Origin: Bacillota bacterium
GTDB lineage: Bacteria > Bacillota_I > Bacilli_A > RF39 > UBA660
Length of the DNA stretch: 64,000 bases
Reading direction: 5' to 3'
Assembly: GCA_015059405.1 (NCBI GenBank)
Contig: SVAL01000006.1
Span: 31,110-95,109, forward strand
A program made the position numbers and the translations under genes. This document shows, in pieces, positions 26,789 through 34,861 of the stretch. The notes below the pieces were generated by a model. It worked only from the letters and a program-made list of their open reading frames with translations, had not been told where the DNA came from and made no database searches. The stretch's first letter is position 1; each line of letters opens with the position of its first letter.

Positions 26789-28645
26789 TTATTGAATATT
26801 TGTAATATTAATTGGAGTAAATTCAGTAGGTACTCCACTACCTTCAGTTGTATCAGTAGTTGTTTGAGGAGCAACAGGAGGTGCAATAAAACTACTTGTA
26901 TCAATAACTGGTTCGTTATTAATTGGTTGTTCTAAACTTACACTAGGTAGTCCTTCTACTACTGGAGCAGTTACAGTCGGAGGTGTAATTACTTGTGGTT
27001 CAATTACTGGAGTTACAGTAACTGGCGCTTGTACAGCAGGCTGTTCTACTGTTAATTGTTCAACAGGTTTAACTTCTTCTGTTACAGTAGGTTGTACTAC
27101 TACTTGTTGAGTTTCTACTGGAGTAGGTGCAACTGGAGCTTCTACTACTTTTACTGTTTCAACAACTGGTTGCACTTCAACTGGTGCAACATTTTCTACT
27201 GGTTTTATTTCTTCTACTGTAGTAGTTACAACTGGTGTTTCAACTACTGGAGTAGCTTCTTCTTTTACTTCTGTTTTTTCTTCAATGTTTGTATTTTCTA
27301 CATGTTCATCGCTATAACTTTGAGCTTTTTCTAAATCACCATTAGCTTCTCTTATATTAGTCATATCTATTCCTTGACCTTCTAAGTAATTTAATAAGTG
27401 TTCACTAATTGGTTTATATGTTACATCTCCTTTAATTGTTTTTTGATAAATAGTATTTGAAATACATTCATTATTATCATTAACATAGAATTCTGTAACT
27501 TCCCCTATTTCACGTACAAATCTTCCTTGTTTAGGATCGAAACGTCCACGTAAATATACCCCTAATTGTACATAACGATATATTGTATTTAAGAATTGTT
27601 CTACATCAATATTTGATTCTAATAAACTGTATAAACGATATGGAATATTAGCTGCTTTATCAGCATGGATTGTTGATAAGATAAAGTGCCCAGAAGATAT
27701 AGAGTTACGAACAGCAGTTACTGCTTCAGCACTACGTACTTCTGATAATAATATCCATATTGGGTTTTGTCTCATACATGTAACTAACACATCAGAATAA
27801 GATGCAATGTTATTAGTCTTCATCGCAACAATATCACGATGTGGATAAATTCTATCCAAGTGAAGTTCTAATGTATCTTCAACTGTTACAATCTTTTCAT
27901 TTTCAAAAGTGTGACTAGCTAAGTATTTTAAGAATTCTGTTTTACCTGAACCAGTTTCCCCACACATAATGATATTACAATGTCCTTGTACAGCTTTTAT
28001 TAGGAAATCATGTATACTTAAAGATACATAATTTTCTTTCATTAATTTATCTTTTTCTAGACGAATTTTTGCAGGTGTTTTACGAAAAACTACTGCAATA
28101 CCATTTCTAGCAATTGAATCATGAATAAAGTTCATACGAAGTTCAGCTGATTCTGAGTCTAGGAATGGATGAGCCATATTAAAGGTTTTACCCATTACGT
28201 TAGAACATTGGAAAGCAATCTTTTCAATTAATGCATCATTAATATCATCTGAATCAACTCTATAGACACCTTTACTTAAAGTCTTTAACCAAAGTTGGCC
28301 ACCATTACTATAAGATATATCAGTTACATCATCATCTTCTAAATATTTTTTTAATGGACCAAAATCCATACTTGAAAAAATACTATCATTTTTACGACGA
28401 TTTGCTTCTTCATCAGCTCGTAGTTCTTTAATCATATCTAAATCTTCAAAATTCATTTCATTATTGGCATTTAAAGATTTATTTTCTTCTACAGAAACAT
28501 TTGAACTTTCAGGAACACTAGTAGTATTATCCTGAAGTTCAATATTATTTTTTTCAACAGGAACAGAAGCGGCAACAACATTATTTGTTGCTACTTCTGC
28601 ATTTCCTCCTATTCCCATTCCATTTAAATTCATTGTTTCATTCAT
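26789..28645 (-). CDS. tadA: TadA/CpaF-type pilus assembly ATPase with long disordered tail
   Basis: 618 aa. Residues 1-90 are low complexity. The core (about 95-420) has Walker A CGETGSGKTEFLKYL, an Asp box (VEDTLELHLDR), Walker B-like NPIWILLSEVRSAEAV and a His box (SSGHFILSTIHADKAAN), all diagnostic of CpaF/TadA within the VirB11/PulE superfamily. A Pro/Val/Thr/Glu-rich tail of about 170 residues (PVVETPVVTTTVEEIKPVE), not usual for the family, follows. The ATPase powers pilin polymerisation at the TadB/TadC platform. As a VirB11 relative it could also serve the neighbouring T4SS genes, which have no VirB11 of their own (inference). Confidence 0.92.
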   Translation of the reverse strand: MNETMNLNGMGIGGNAEVATNNVVAASVPVEKNNIELQDNTTSVPESSNVSVEENKSLNANNEMNFEDLDMIKELRADEEANRRKNDSIFSSMDFGPLKKYLEDDDVTDISYSNGGQLWLKTLSKGVYRVDSDDINDALIEKIAFQCSNVMGKTFNMAHPFLDSESAELRMNFIHDSIARNGIAVVFRKTPAKIRLEKDKLMKENYVSLSIHDFLIKAVQGHCNIIMCGETGSGKTEFLKYLASHTFENEKIVTVEDTLELHLDRIYPHRDIVAMKTNNIASYSDVLVTCMRQNPIWILLSEVRSAEAVTAVRNSISSGHFILSTIHADKAANIPYRLYSLLESNIDVEQFLNTIYRYVQLGVYLRGRFDPKQGRFVREIGEVTEFYVNDNNECISNTIYQKTIKGDVTYKPISEHLLNYLEGQGIDMTNIREANGDLEKAQSYSDEHVENTNIEEKTEVKEEATPVVETPVVTTTVEEIKPVENVAPVEVQPVVETVKVVEAPVAPTPVETQQVVVQPTVTEEVKPVEQLTVEQPAVQAPVTVTPVIEPQVITPPTVTAPVVEGLPSVSLEQPINNEPVIDTSSFIAPPVAPQTTTDTTEGSGVPTEFTPINITNIQ

Positions 28646-28647
28646 AA

Positions 28648-29520
28648 TTATCCACCATTTGTTCCATTATTTGGATCTTCATTTGTATTATTATTTTCTT
28701 CGTCACTTTCATTATTATTGTTTCCGTTACTTTCTAAAATTTGTTCAAAACGGATACTTTCACTATCTATATAGTCTGTAATTTCAGCACTTGTAATTAC
28801 TTTTTCAGCACCTTCTTCGATAGTTTTTTCACTTACTGATGTTGGTACTGGGAATACATTAATTCCTAGTTGTGCTGCAGATACTAAGTAACTATGTTGT
28901 TCTTCTGTTACTGCAAACATTACATAAGCAGGAACTCTCATTTCATCACTATTTTCAAATACATTTAATCCATCTGATGTTTTAACAGCTAATACTTTGA
29001 TATTTTTAATAAATTTACCAACTCTAGCTTTACCATATTGGTCTGTATCTTTTACATATAAATCAATATATCCACCAGGTACAATAGCATTTACATAACT
29101 TGTTGACATATTAACAGTTAAGTAATGTAATACTTCACCATCTTTTACATCATATACAGCTGAATCTGGTAAATCTGATTTTTTTACTACTGCTTTTTTA
29201 TAGAATAAACTTCCTTCTGGGATCATAGTATTAATATTTGTATAATAATCAATTAAATCTGATTTTTTTGTAATTATGTTATCTCCCATTTCTTCTAATG
29301 CTGCTGTTGCAACATTCATATATCCAATCATTTCTTCTGTAATTTTCATACGTGGTTGAATTGTAACCTTAGCATATGGAATTGATACAGGTTCTACTGC
29401 TGATTGAATTCTCATTGTGTAACCTACATATAAAACAATTATACCGATAATTGCACATATAATAGTTACTGTGTTTCTGTTACTTAAAAACTTTTTTACT
29501 TTTATTGAAGTACTATTCAT
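28648..29520 (-). CDS. cpaB: CpaB/RcpC-like SAF-domain pilus assembly protein
   Basis: 290 aa from ATG at 29520 (GAAAGGGTGA upstream; 29523 is a TTG). A membrane helix (about 18-36) is followed by the CpaB layout: SAF-like segment (KVTIQPRMKITEEMIGYMNV, IPEGSLFYKKAVV) and the RcpC domain (TVNMSTSYVNAIVPGGYIDLYV, KNIKVLAV, YVMFAVTEEQHSYLVSAAQLG). The tail is Asn/Glu-rich. CpaB guides Tad pilus assembly outside the membrane; in wall-bearing Gram-positives there is no secretin partner. Two bases before the tadA start on the minus strand. Confidence 0.85.
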   Translation of the reverse strand: MNSTSIKVKKFLSNRNTVTIICAIIGIIVLYVGYTMRIQSAVEPVSIPYAKVTIQPRMKITEEMIGYMNVATAALEEMGDNIITKKSDLIDYYTNINTMIPEGSLFYKKAVVKKSDLPDSAVYDVKDGEVLHYLTVNMSTSYVNAIVPGGYIDLYVKDTDQYGKARVGKFIKNIKVLAVKTSDGLNVFENSDEMRVPAYVMFAVTEEQHSYLVSAAQLGINVFPVPTSVSEKTIEEGAEKVITSAEITDYIDSESIRFEQILESNGNNNNESDEENNNTNEDPNNGTNGG

Positions 29521-29536
29521 CAATAATCACCCTTTC

Positions 29537-30040
29537 TTAATCTTCACTTTCTAAAATTGCATTTAATACGTTAACAACATCTGCTGTTTCTGTTTCATAA
29601 TCAAATGTTTTTTCTTTTTTTCCTAATAATTTGGCAAACCAACTTAAACTTTCATTTGTACTTATAGTTACTGTTACTTTAGGAGGACATTCATCAATAT
29701 CATTAAAAGATATTTTATATGTTTTATTACGATCTGCATTTTCAGCAAAATGTCTAATAAAGCTTTCAACAAATCTTTCTTTAACGATTCTTATTACTTC
29801 TGTTTGTCCTTCAATACAATGCATTGATTCTGGATCTGTATCTGGTGTTACGCCATCATATCCAATACCTAAACGATATGCAGTAACATCAACAGAATCA
29901 GTTAATGCTGACTTTGTAACTTCTTTTAACAAATAATAATCTTGTTCATTATTTAAGGTAATGTTACCAAATAAATTAATTAGTAATAGGCCCAATATTC
30001 CTAAAAACAGGAATAAATATCCCCACACTGCTGTTTTCAT
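29537..30040 (-). CDS. TadE/F-like minor pilin candidate, copy B
   Basis: 167 aa. A near N-terminal helix (VWGYLFLFLGILGLLLINLFG) is followed by a soluble domain with two Cys (MHCIEG and DECPPKVTVTIS). It is clearly paralogous to the gene at 34358 (same length; shared WGYLFL, YLLKEVTKSA, PESMHC, RIVKERFVE and FNDIDECPPKVTVT). Lies 3 bases after the 995-aa adhesin and 13 bases before cpaB. By topology it resembles TadE/TadF minor pilins, but no processing motif is evident. Confidence 0.6.
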   Translation of the reverse strand: MKTAVWGYLFLFLGILGLLLINLFGNITLNNEQDYYLLKEVTKSALTDSVDVTAYRLGIGYDGVTPDTDPESMHCIEGQTEVIRIVKERFVESFIRHFAENADRNKTYKISFNDIDECPPKVTVTISTNESLSWFAKLLGKKEKTFDYETETADVVNVLNAILESED

Positions 30041-30043
30041 ATT

Positions 30044-33031
30044 TTAACCTCCTGTTTTAGATCCTTCGATATAGGTGAAATAAGTTGAAAATCCTCCTTC
30101 TTCTATATCGTCTACATGGATAAATTTACTTTTATATTTTCCTGTATCTTTTTTACTTGCTCTTATAAAATCTCCATAAGCATCATTACCTTCTGAAATA
30201 TACTTTTTAGTATGTTTCTTAATAGCATTAATTCTTTTTGAATCTAATACTATTTCATATTCTGGTCCGCTACTATTAGTCGATGGAGTATTATCTTCTG
30301 TATCATTAGTGATATATTCTTCATACCCTATCCAGTTATAATGAGCTTCTCTATCAGGAAAAGGATTATTTAGTGATATCGTCCTATAATAATATTTTAA
30401 ACCATTACTTCCGCAACTGCAATCATTAATACAGTTTCCTATCGTTTTATATCCATCTACTTGATAGTTTACTTTACAGTATTGTCTGATTGCTTTTATA
30501 TCAGAACATGTATATAAACTTTTACAAGTATTTTTACCAGGTGGATTTGTACAATCTGTATAACAGTCATTATAACTTGAATAACCTTTTCTATCTTTTT
30601 GCCAGTTATTTTCACAATAATTTTTAATTTTACTATATTCTGTTGGTTTATATAGATCTGTACATGTTTTATTTTCATCTGTTGGGAAATTAATTACACA
30701 ATAGTTTTTATTATTTCCTACTTTAACCATTCCCCAAATTGTTATTTTTGTATTATTACTAATAGTTTTTGCATTCATATACATCCATTTATTACTTGTT
30801 GAATCTTTTATATAATACTCTGCATTTGGATTATTAATTGGTTTTAATTTAATAGTTTTTGTATTATTAGAATTTTCTATTACTTCAAAATTACAAGCAT
30901 TTGGAGTAATTGTTACTTCCTTTTTACAATAAGCATAGTTTGTACCATCAGTAACAGTACCATATATAATTTGATCATCATTATATCTTATAGTATTTCT
31001 ATAAATAGTTTTTGTTTGAAGATTATTAAAAACATCGCCTTTTTCTTTAATAGTATCTCCTAAGTTATAAGTGATCTTTTTACTTTTATCACCATTTACT
31101 GCGTATAAAGTGAAAACTATATCTTCATTATTTATTAATATATTACCAGTTTGACCACTTTTAGTTTCTACAGTTATATAACATGATAATTTATTATCCG
31201 CTACTTTATAATTACATTTATTAGTTGTATCCATACCAGCTATACTATGAGTCACTTTAGTTTCAGTAGCATTAGTAGTACTATCAGCATAGATACCAGT
31301 AAAGTATTTGTTATATGGTCCTAAGCCATTTTCACATGTTGAACCTTCTTTTACTGATACATTGTCTTTAGCTGAGATACAAACTCCAGGTAAATTATAT
31401 AAAGTACCATTACTAGAGTCAGTAATATAAGTTTTAACACTTAGTGTTTTAGCAATATTTTTATGGAAAGATGTTACATTTTTATTAGTATAAATTGATG
31501 TTACATCATCACTACCACGATAATATTCATTTTCTTTTTTTAATGTTTTAGTAGTAGTAGAACTATCTCCATTGGTTTTTTCATTTATTTTTATAGAGAT
31601 ATTAGCATTTGAAGATTTATAAACATAACTACTTAGACTTAATCTATTAAAATTATTTATTGCTTCTATATAATTATTTCTTTCAGCATTTGTATAACTT
31701 GCTGCATAATTATATTTCCAACTTTCTGTATCAAAAGTAATTGTACAAGTTTTATTTCCATATAACTTTACTTGATATTCAAAACCAGTACCTGGCATTA
31801 TAGTTGTTGGTAAAGTTGTTGGATAAATAGTTGTTGAGGATGTTGTACACTCTACTTTATATGAGAAATTCTCACTATTTATTATTTGACAAGATTCTTT
31901 ACTAGATGTTGTTTTTGATGAACATGTTGTATCGTTTCCATTAACGCTATTAGTATTACCACAACTTAATTTATTGTAAGTATAACCACAAGTATTAGTA
32001 ATACAATTAGCTTTACCATTGCTATCTTTAATATTAGATAGACTTGAACAATAATTTTCTGCACATTTTAATAAAGCATCACCTTTTAAATTATTACATA
32101 CACCTTTACAACCAATGTTTCCATTTTGTCCTATCCAGAAAACCATTACTCCATATGGATAGTTAGATACTTTATAAGCATTATCTTTTTTTAATTGATC
32201 TTTATGACTTAGGATGCTAGATGTTGTTTTTACAATAGATGTATTACTTTCTTGTGCTAAGAAATTATAGTAATCATATCTTCCATCTTTAGCTCCTGGA
32301 TATTTTTTTGATGAATTAGTTTGATTATACATACCATTATATAAATATCCTAGGAATGTTACTCTTCCTTGTGATTCCCATAAATTCCAATCATAATCTC
32401 CTGTATATACATCTATATCTTTTAAAATGGTCATATATTCATAACCAGTTGCATATGTATAAAACTGACCAACTCTACTATGAAAAAATGCAGTTGGTTC
32501 GGCAACGATATAGTATTGTGATAATTCCGCTTGAGTTACATTTATACCAAACATCTTTTTTATACCATTTATAGTTGATGTTGCGTTATCTCCATAATAT
32601 TTTAAGATTTCGTTAGCAAAAGTAGAACTCCATGTAGTATCTTCATCTATTGTTGATAAACCATAATTATTAATATCAACTGCGCCAACTTTATAATATC
32701 CAAAATCCATTGTTTGATTTAATTTTGTATAATTATATCTTCCATATTTATTTTTTGTTGTATTTACTTTACTAGGATATGCACTCGGTTGATTAACTAA
32801 ATCAATAGATTTTTTAAATACTAGATTTTTTCCATCATATTTATATAGACTTAATCTTACCCCAAGTCCATTACTTGCATAAGTCCATGAACACTCATCA
32901 CATCCACTTGCTGGTGGTGTTGGTGCACCTCCTGGAGTTACTTCTACTTTTGCATTTACTACTTTAGTTTGAATAATAAAAAGCATCAGTATCAAGATTA
33001 AACATATTATATTTTTATTTTTTCTCTTCAT
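30044..33031 (-). CDS. large Cys-rich secreted adhesin-like protein, copy B
   Basis: 995 aa. Signal peptide (MKRKNKNIICLILILMLFIIQTKVVNA) then a mature protein with a CDECSWTYAS motif, a strand-rich N-terminal third (YIVAEPTAFFHSR, YATGYEYMTILKDI), a Thr/Ser/Asn-rich middle and a Cys-rich module near 840-910 (NCINDCSCGSNG), ending with YRTISLNNPFPDREAHYNWIG and GPEYEIVLDS. It has no LPXTG and no C-terminal membrane helix. Paralogous to the 1038-aa protein at 34858. Because it is cotranscribed with a minor pilin and the Tad genes, a tip adhesin or pilus-associated subunit is likely (inference). Confidence 0.68.
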   Translation of the reverse strand: MKRKNKNIICLILILMLFIIQTKVVNAKVEVTPGGAPTPPASGCDECSWTYASNGLGVRLSLYKYDGKNLVFKKSIDLVNQPSAYPSKVNTTKNKYGRYNYTKLNQTMDFGYYKVGAVDINNYGLSTIDEDTTWSSTFANEILKYYGDNATSTINGIKKMFGINVTQAELSQYYIVAEPTAFFHSRVGQFYTYATGYEYMTILKDIDVYTGDYDWNLWESQGRVTFLGYLYNGMYNQTNSSKKYPGAKDGRYDYYNFLAQESNTSIVKTTSSILSHKDQLKKDNAYKVSNYPYGVMVFWIGQNGNIGCKGVCNNLKGDALLKCAENYCSSLSNIKDSNGKANCITNTCGYTYNKLSCGNTNSVNGNDTTCSSKTTSSKESCQIINSENFSYKVECTTSSTTIYPTTLPTTIMPGTGFEYQVKLYGNKTCTITFDTESWKYNYAASYTNAERNNYIEAINNFNRLSLSSYVYKSSNANISIKINEKTNGDSSTTTKTLKKENEYYRGSDDVTSIYTNKNVTSFHKNIAKTLSVKTYITDSSNGTLYNLPGVCISAKDNVSVKEGSTCENGLGPYNKYFTGIYADSTTNATETKVTHSIAGMDTTNKCNYKVADNKLSCYITVETKSGQTGNILINNEDIVFTLYAVNGDKSKKITYNLGDTIKEKGDVFNNLQTKTIYRNTIRYNDDQIIYGTVTDGTNYAYCKKEVTITPNACNFEVIENSNNTKTIKLKPINNPNAEYYIKDSTSNKWMYMNAKTISNNTKITIWGMVKVGNNKNYCVINFPTDENKTCTDLYKPTEYSKIKNYCENNWQKDRKGYSSYNDCYTDCTNPPGKNTCKSLYTCSDIKAIRQYCKVNYQVDGYKTIGNCINDCSCGSNGLKYYYRTISLNNPFPDREAHYNWIGYEEYITNDTEDNTPSTNSSGPEYEIVLDSKRINAIKKHTKKYISEGNDAYGDFIRASKKDTGKYKSKFIHVDDIEEGGFSTYFTYIEGSKTGG

Positions 33032-33040
33032 ACTTTTCCC

Positions 33041-33751
33041 TCATTTTCTTTTTTTAGGTATATTTAGTTTTACTCTTTTCTTAGAATTTATATAACTTCT
33101 ACTTAATAGATAAACCATTATTAAAATAATTATTACGATTACAAATTGTACTATTTTATTAGTAAAGAATTCATAGAAAAAATTCTTTTCTTCTACTTTT
33201 TTTTCTGGATCAATATTTTTTATTTCACCTTTTTTATATTTATCTATTTGTTCAAGGAACCATTCTTTACTTTCAATTTTTCCAGAATAATTTCTTTTAC
33301 ATAAATAGAATTCTTCTATTCCTTCACATTCTTCAAATGTAGAATAATCATTGTAATAATCAAAATCAACTTTAAGTGTAACTAGTAATTGATCAGAACA
33401 ATCTCCATCATAAGCACCATATATTTTAAATGTAATTCTATCTCCAGGTTTATACACACCAAAAACAGAATCATTATTATATGATCCTTCATATTCAAAA
33501 CGATTATTATTTGAATCAACTATATATACATTTTTAGAAAAATTAGTAATATTAACGTTATAAAAATATTCATGCATTGGATTATAATCATCATCGAAAT
33601 ATGGAATTATTTCAATATTCTTAGCTTCTTTTACTAATTTATTTTTTTGTGTATTAGTACATGTTGATGCTTCTACTTTTATAGTTGATAAAAAGATAAT
33701 AATTAATGTAAAAATTATTATTTTATATTTTTTTAATACACTAGTTTTCAT
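33041..33751 (-). CDS. secreted/membrane protein with C-terminal anchor, copy B
   Basis: 236 aa from ATG at 33751 (AGAGGG upstream; the track start at 33811 adds 20 residues). Signal peptide (KYKIIIFTLIIIFLSTIKVEA), about 140 residues of beta-rich domain with four to five Cys (DDYNPMHEYFYNVNI, PGDRITFKIYGAYDGDC, CEGIEEFYLCKR), a Lys/Glu stalk and a C-terminal helix (FVIVIIILIMVYLLS) followed by a basic tail. Paralog of the gene at 37987. First gene of the second cassette; the promoter and palindrome lie just upstream. It may act as membrane receptor or anchor for the adhesin encoded next (inference). Confidence 0.65.
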   Translation of the reverse strand: MKTSVLKKYKIIIFTLIIIFLSTIKVEASTCTNTQKNKLVKEAKNIEIIPYFDDDYNPMHEYFYNVNITNFSKNVYIVDSNNNRFEYEGSYNNDSVFGVYKPGDRITFKIYGAYDGDCSDQLLVTLKVDFDYYNDYSTFEECEGIEEFYLCKRNYSGKIESKEWFLEQIDKYKKGEIKNIDPEKKVEEKNFFYEFFTNKIVQFVIVIIILIMVYLLSRSYINSKKRVKLNIPKKRK

Positions 33752-33770
33752 AGTACAACACCCTCTATTA

Positions 33771-33811
33771 TATACTACTAGTAGTATACAATAATTATGG
33801 TCAAAAAACAA
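33771..33811 (-). promoter_or_regulatory. promoter with perfect 18-bp palindrome (operator candidate)
   Basis: Minus-strand TTGTTT (33806-33811), 17 bases, TATACT (33783-33788). The -10 forms one end of a perfect palindrome TATACTACTAGTAGTATA at 33771-33788. A palindrome over the -10 is a typical repressor site. It would control the second adhesin cassette and perhaps the whole Tad operon. Confidence 0.55.
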
Positions 33812-33818
33812 TCTTTTA

Positions 33819-33847
33819 TTGTTTTATTTTTTGATTTATGCTAATAT
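33819..33847 (+). promoter_or_regulatory. divergent promoter of the thioredoxin lipoprotein gene
   Basis: Plus-strand TTGTTT, 17 bases, TAATAT, about 16 bases before the ATG at 33864. The -35 lies in a hairpin (AAACAAT..ATTGTTT) shared with the minus-strand promoter region, so the two promoters are back to back. Confidence 0.5.
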
Positions 33848-33863
33848 ACTTTTGAGGTGTATT

Positions 33864-34313
33864 ATGAAGAAGACAATTAAATTTTTAAGTCTTTTTCTTG
33901 TATTAGTTTGTTTAGTTGTAGGATGTGGAAAAGACGAAAAGAAACCAGAAGAAGAAACAAAAGATACTTCTTACTTAACAGAAATTACATTTAGTGAACT
34001 AAAAACAAAGCTTGATAATAAAGAAGATATCATTTTAGAAATAGTTCAAACTGGATGTTCTAACTGTACAGTATTTTCTCCTAGATTTGAATCTGTACTT
34101 AATGAATATAAGATTCAAGCTTATAGTTTAAATATTTCTTATTTAGATGAAGAAGGAGATAAGTGGTTAAATTTATATGGAGTAGATGGTACTCCTACTG
34201 TTATTTTCTTTGAAAAAGGTGAAGAAACTAGTACATTAAAAAGAATAGTTGGTAGTCAAACTAGAGAAAAAATTGTTTCTAAGTTAACTGCTAATGGTTA
34301 TATTGAAAAATAA
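33864..34313 (+). CDS. thioredoxin-like lipoprotein
   Basis: 149 aa from ATG at 33864 (GAGGTG upstream; the longer track start is unsupported). Signal peptide with lipobox LVVGC, an acidic linker, then a thioredoxin fold with a CSNC active site (EIVQTGCSNCTVFSPRFESV) and a cis-Pro region (VDGTPTVIFFEKG). It is an outward-facing, lipid-anchored thiol-disulfide protein. It is the only plus-strand gene in about 45 kb and sits between two copies of a cassette of Cys-rich secreted proteins, which suggests an oxidative folding or isomerase role for them (inference). It ends at a bidirectional terminator. Confidence 0.85.
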   Translation: MKKTIKFLSLFLVLVCLVVGCGKDEKKPEEETKDTSYLTEITFSELKTKLDNKEDIILEIVQTGCSNCTVFSPRFESVLNEYKIQAYSLNISYLDEEGDKWLNLYGVDGTPTVIFFEKGEETSTLKRIVGSQTREKIVSKLTANGYIEK

Positions 34314-34323
34314 TATATAAAAT

Positions 34324-34355
34324 AAAAAGAATATTCATTTTAGAATATTCTTTTT
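34324..34355. terminator. bidirectional terminator between convergent genes
   Basis: AAAAAGAATATTC and GAATATTCTTTTT (13 bp, loop of 6) with T-runs on both strands. It ends the thioredoxin gene on plus and the first adhesin cassette on minus. Confidence 0.85.
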
Positions 34356-34357
34356 TA

Positions 34358-34861
34358 TTATTCAAACGGATCTTCTGATTCAAGAATACCACTTATAACA
34401 TTAGTTATATCAACATCATGTGCTTGTTGCTTTTTATCAGAACCAAGTAATCTTTCAATTGAACTATAACTACGTTTAGATATAACAGTTACTGTTACTT
34501 TTGGTGGGCATTCATCAATATCATTAAAGATAATTTCATAATCACTACTTATATTAACACTTTGAGCAAATTTTAATAAAAATAATTCAACGAATCTTTC
34601 TTTAATAATTCTAATTGTTCCTGGAACACCAGAAGTACAATGCATAGATTCTGGATCAGTTAATTGAGTAATACCATCATAACCTACTCCATATTCATAT
34701 GCATATTCATCTACAGCATCTAACATTGCAGATTTTGTTACTTCTTTTAATGAATAATAGTTTTGTTCATCATTAATTGTAATTTCTCCAAACATATTAA
34801 CAAGGAATAAACCAAATAATCCTAATACTAGAAATAAATATCCCCAAATTGATGAATTCAT
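34358..34861 (-). CDS. TadE/F-like minor pilin candidate, copy A
   Basis: 167 aa from ATG at 34861, which overlaps the upstream TGA stop (ATGA), so translation is probably coupled; the track start at 34873 lies inside the upstream gene. A helix (WGYLFLVLGLFGLFLVNMFG) is followed by a two-Cys soluble domain (MHCTSGV, DECPPKVTVTVI). Same length and motifs as the gene at 29537. Last gene of the first adhesin cassette. Confidence 0.6.
   Translation of the reverse strand: MNSSIWGYLFLVLGLFGLFLVNMFGEITINDEQNYYSLKEVTKSAMLDAVDEYAYEYGVGYDGITQLTDPESMHCTSGVPGTIRIIKERFVELFLLKFAQSVNISSDYEIIFNDIDECPPKVTVTVISKRSYSSIERLLGSDKKQQAHDVDITNVISGILESEDPFE

Noticed and set aside
27056-27334. 92-aa Tyr/Phe/Trp-rich ORF opposite tadA
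   Set aside because: Antisense shadow of the Pro/Val/Thr-rich tadA tail.
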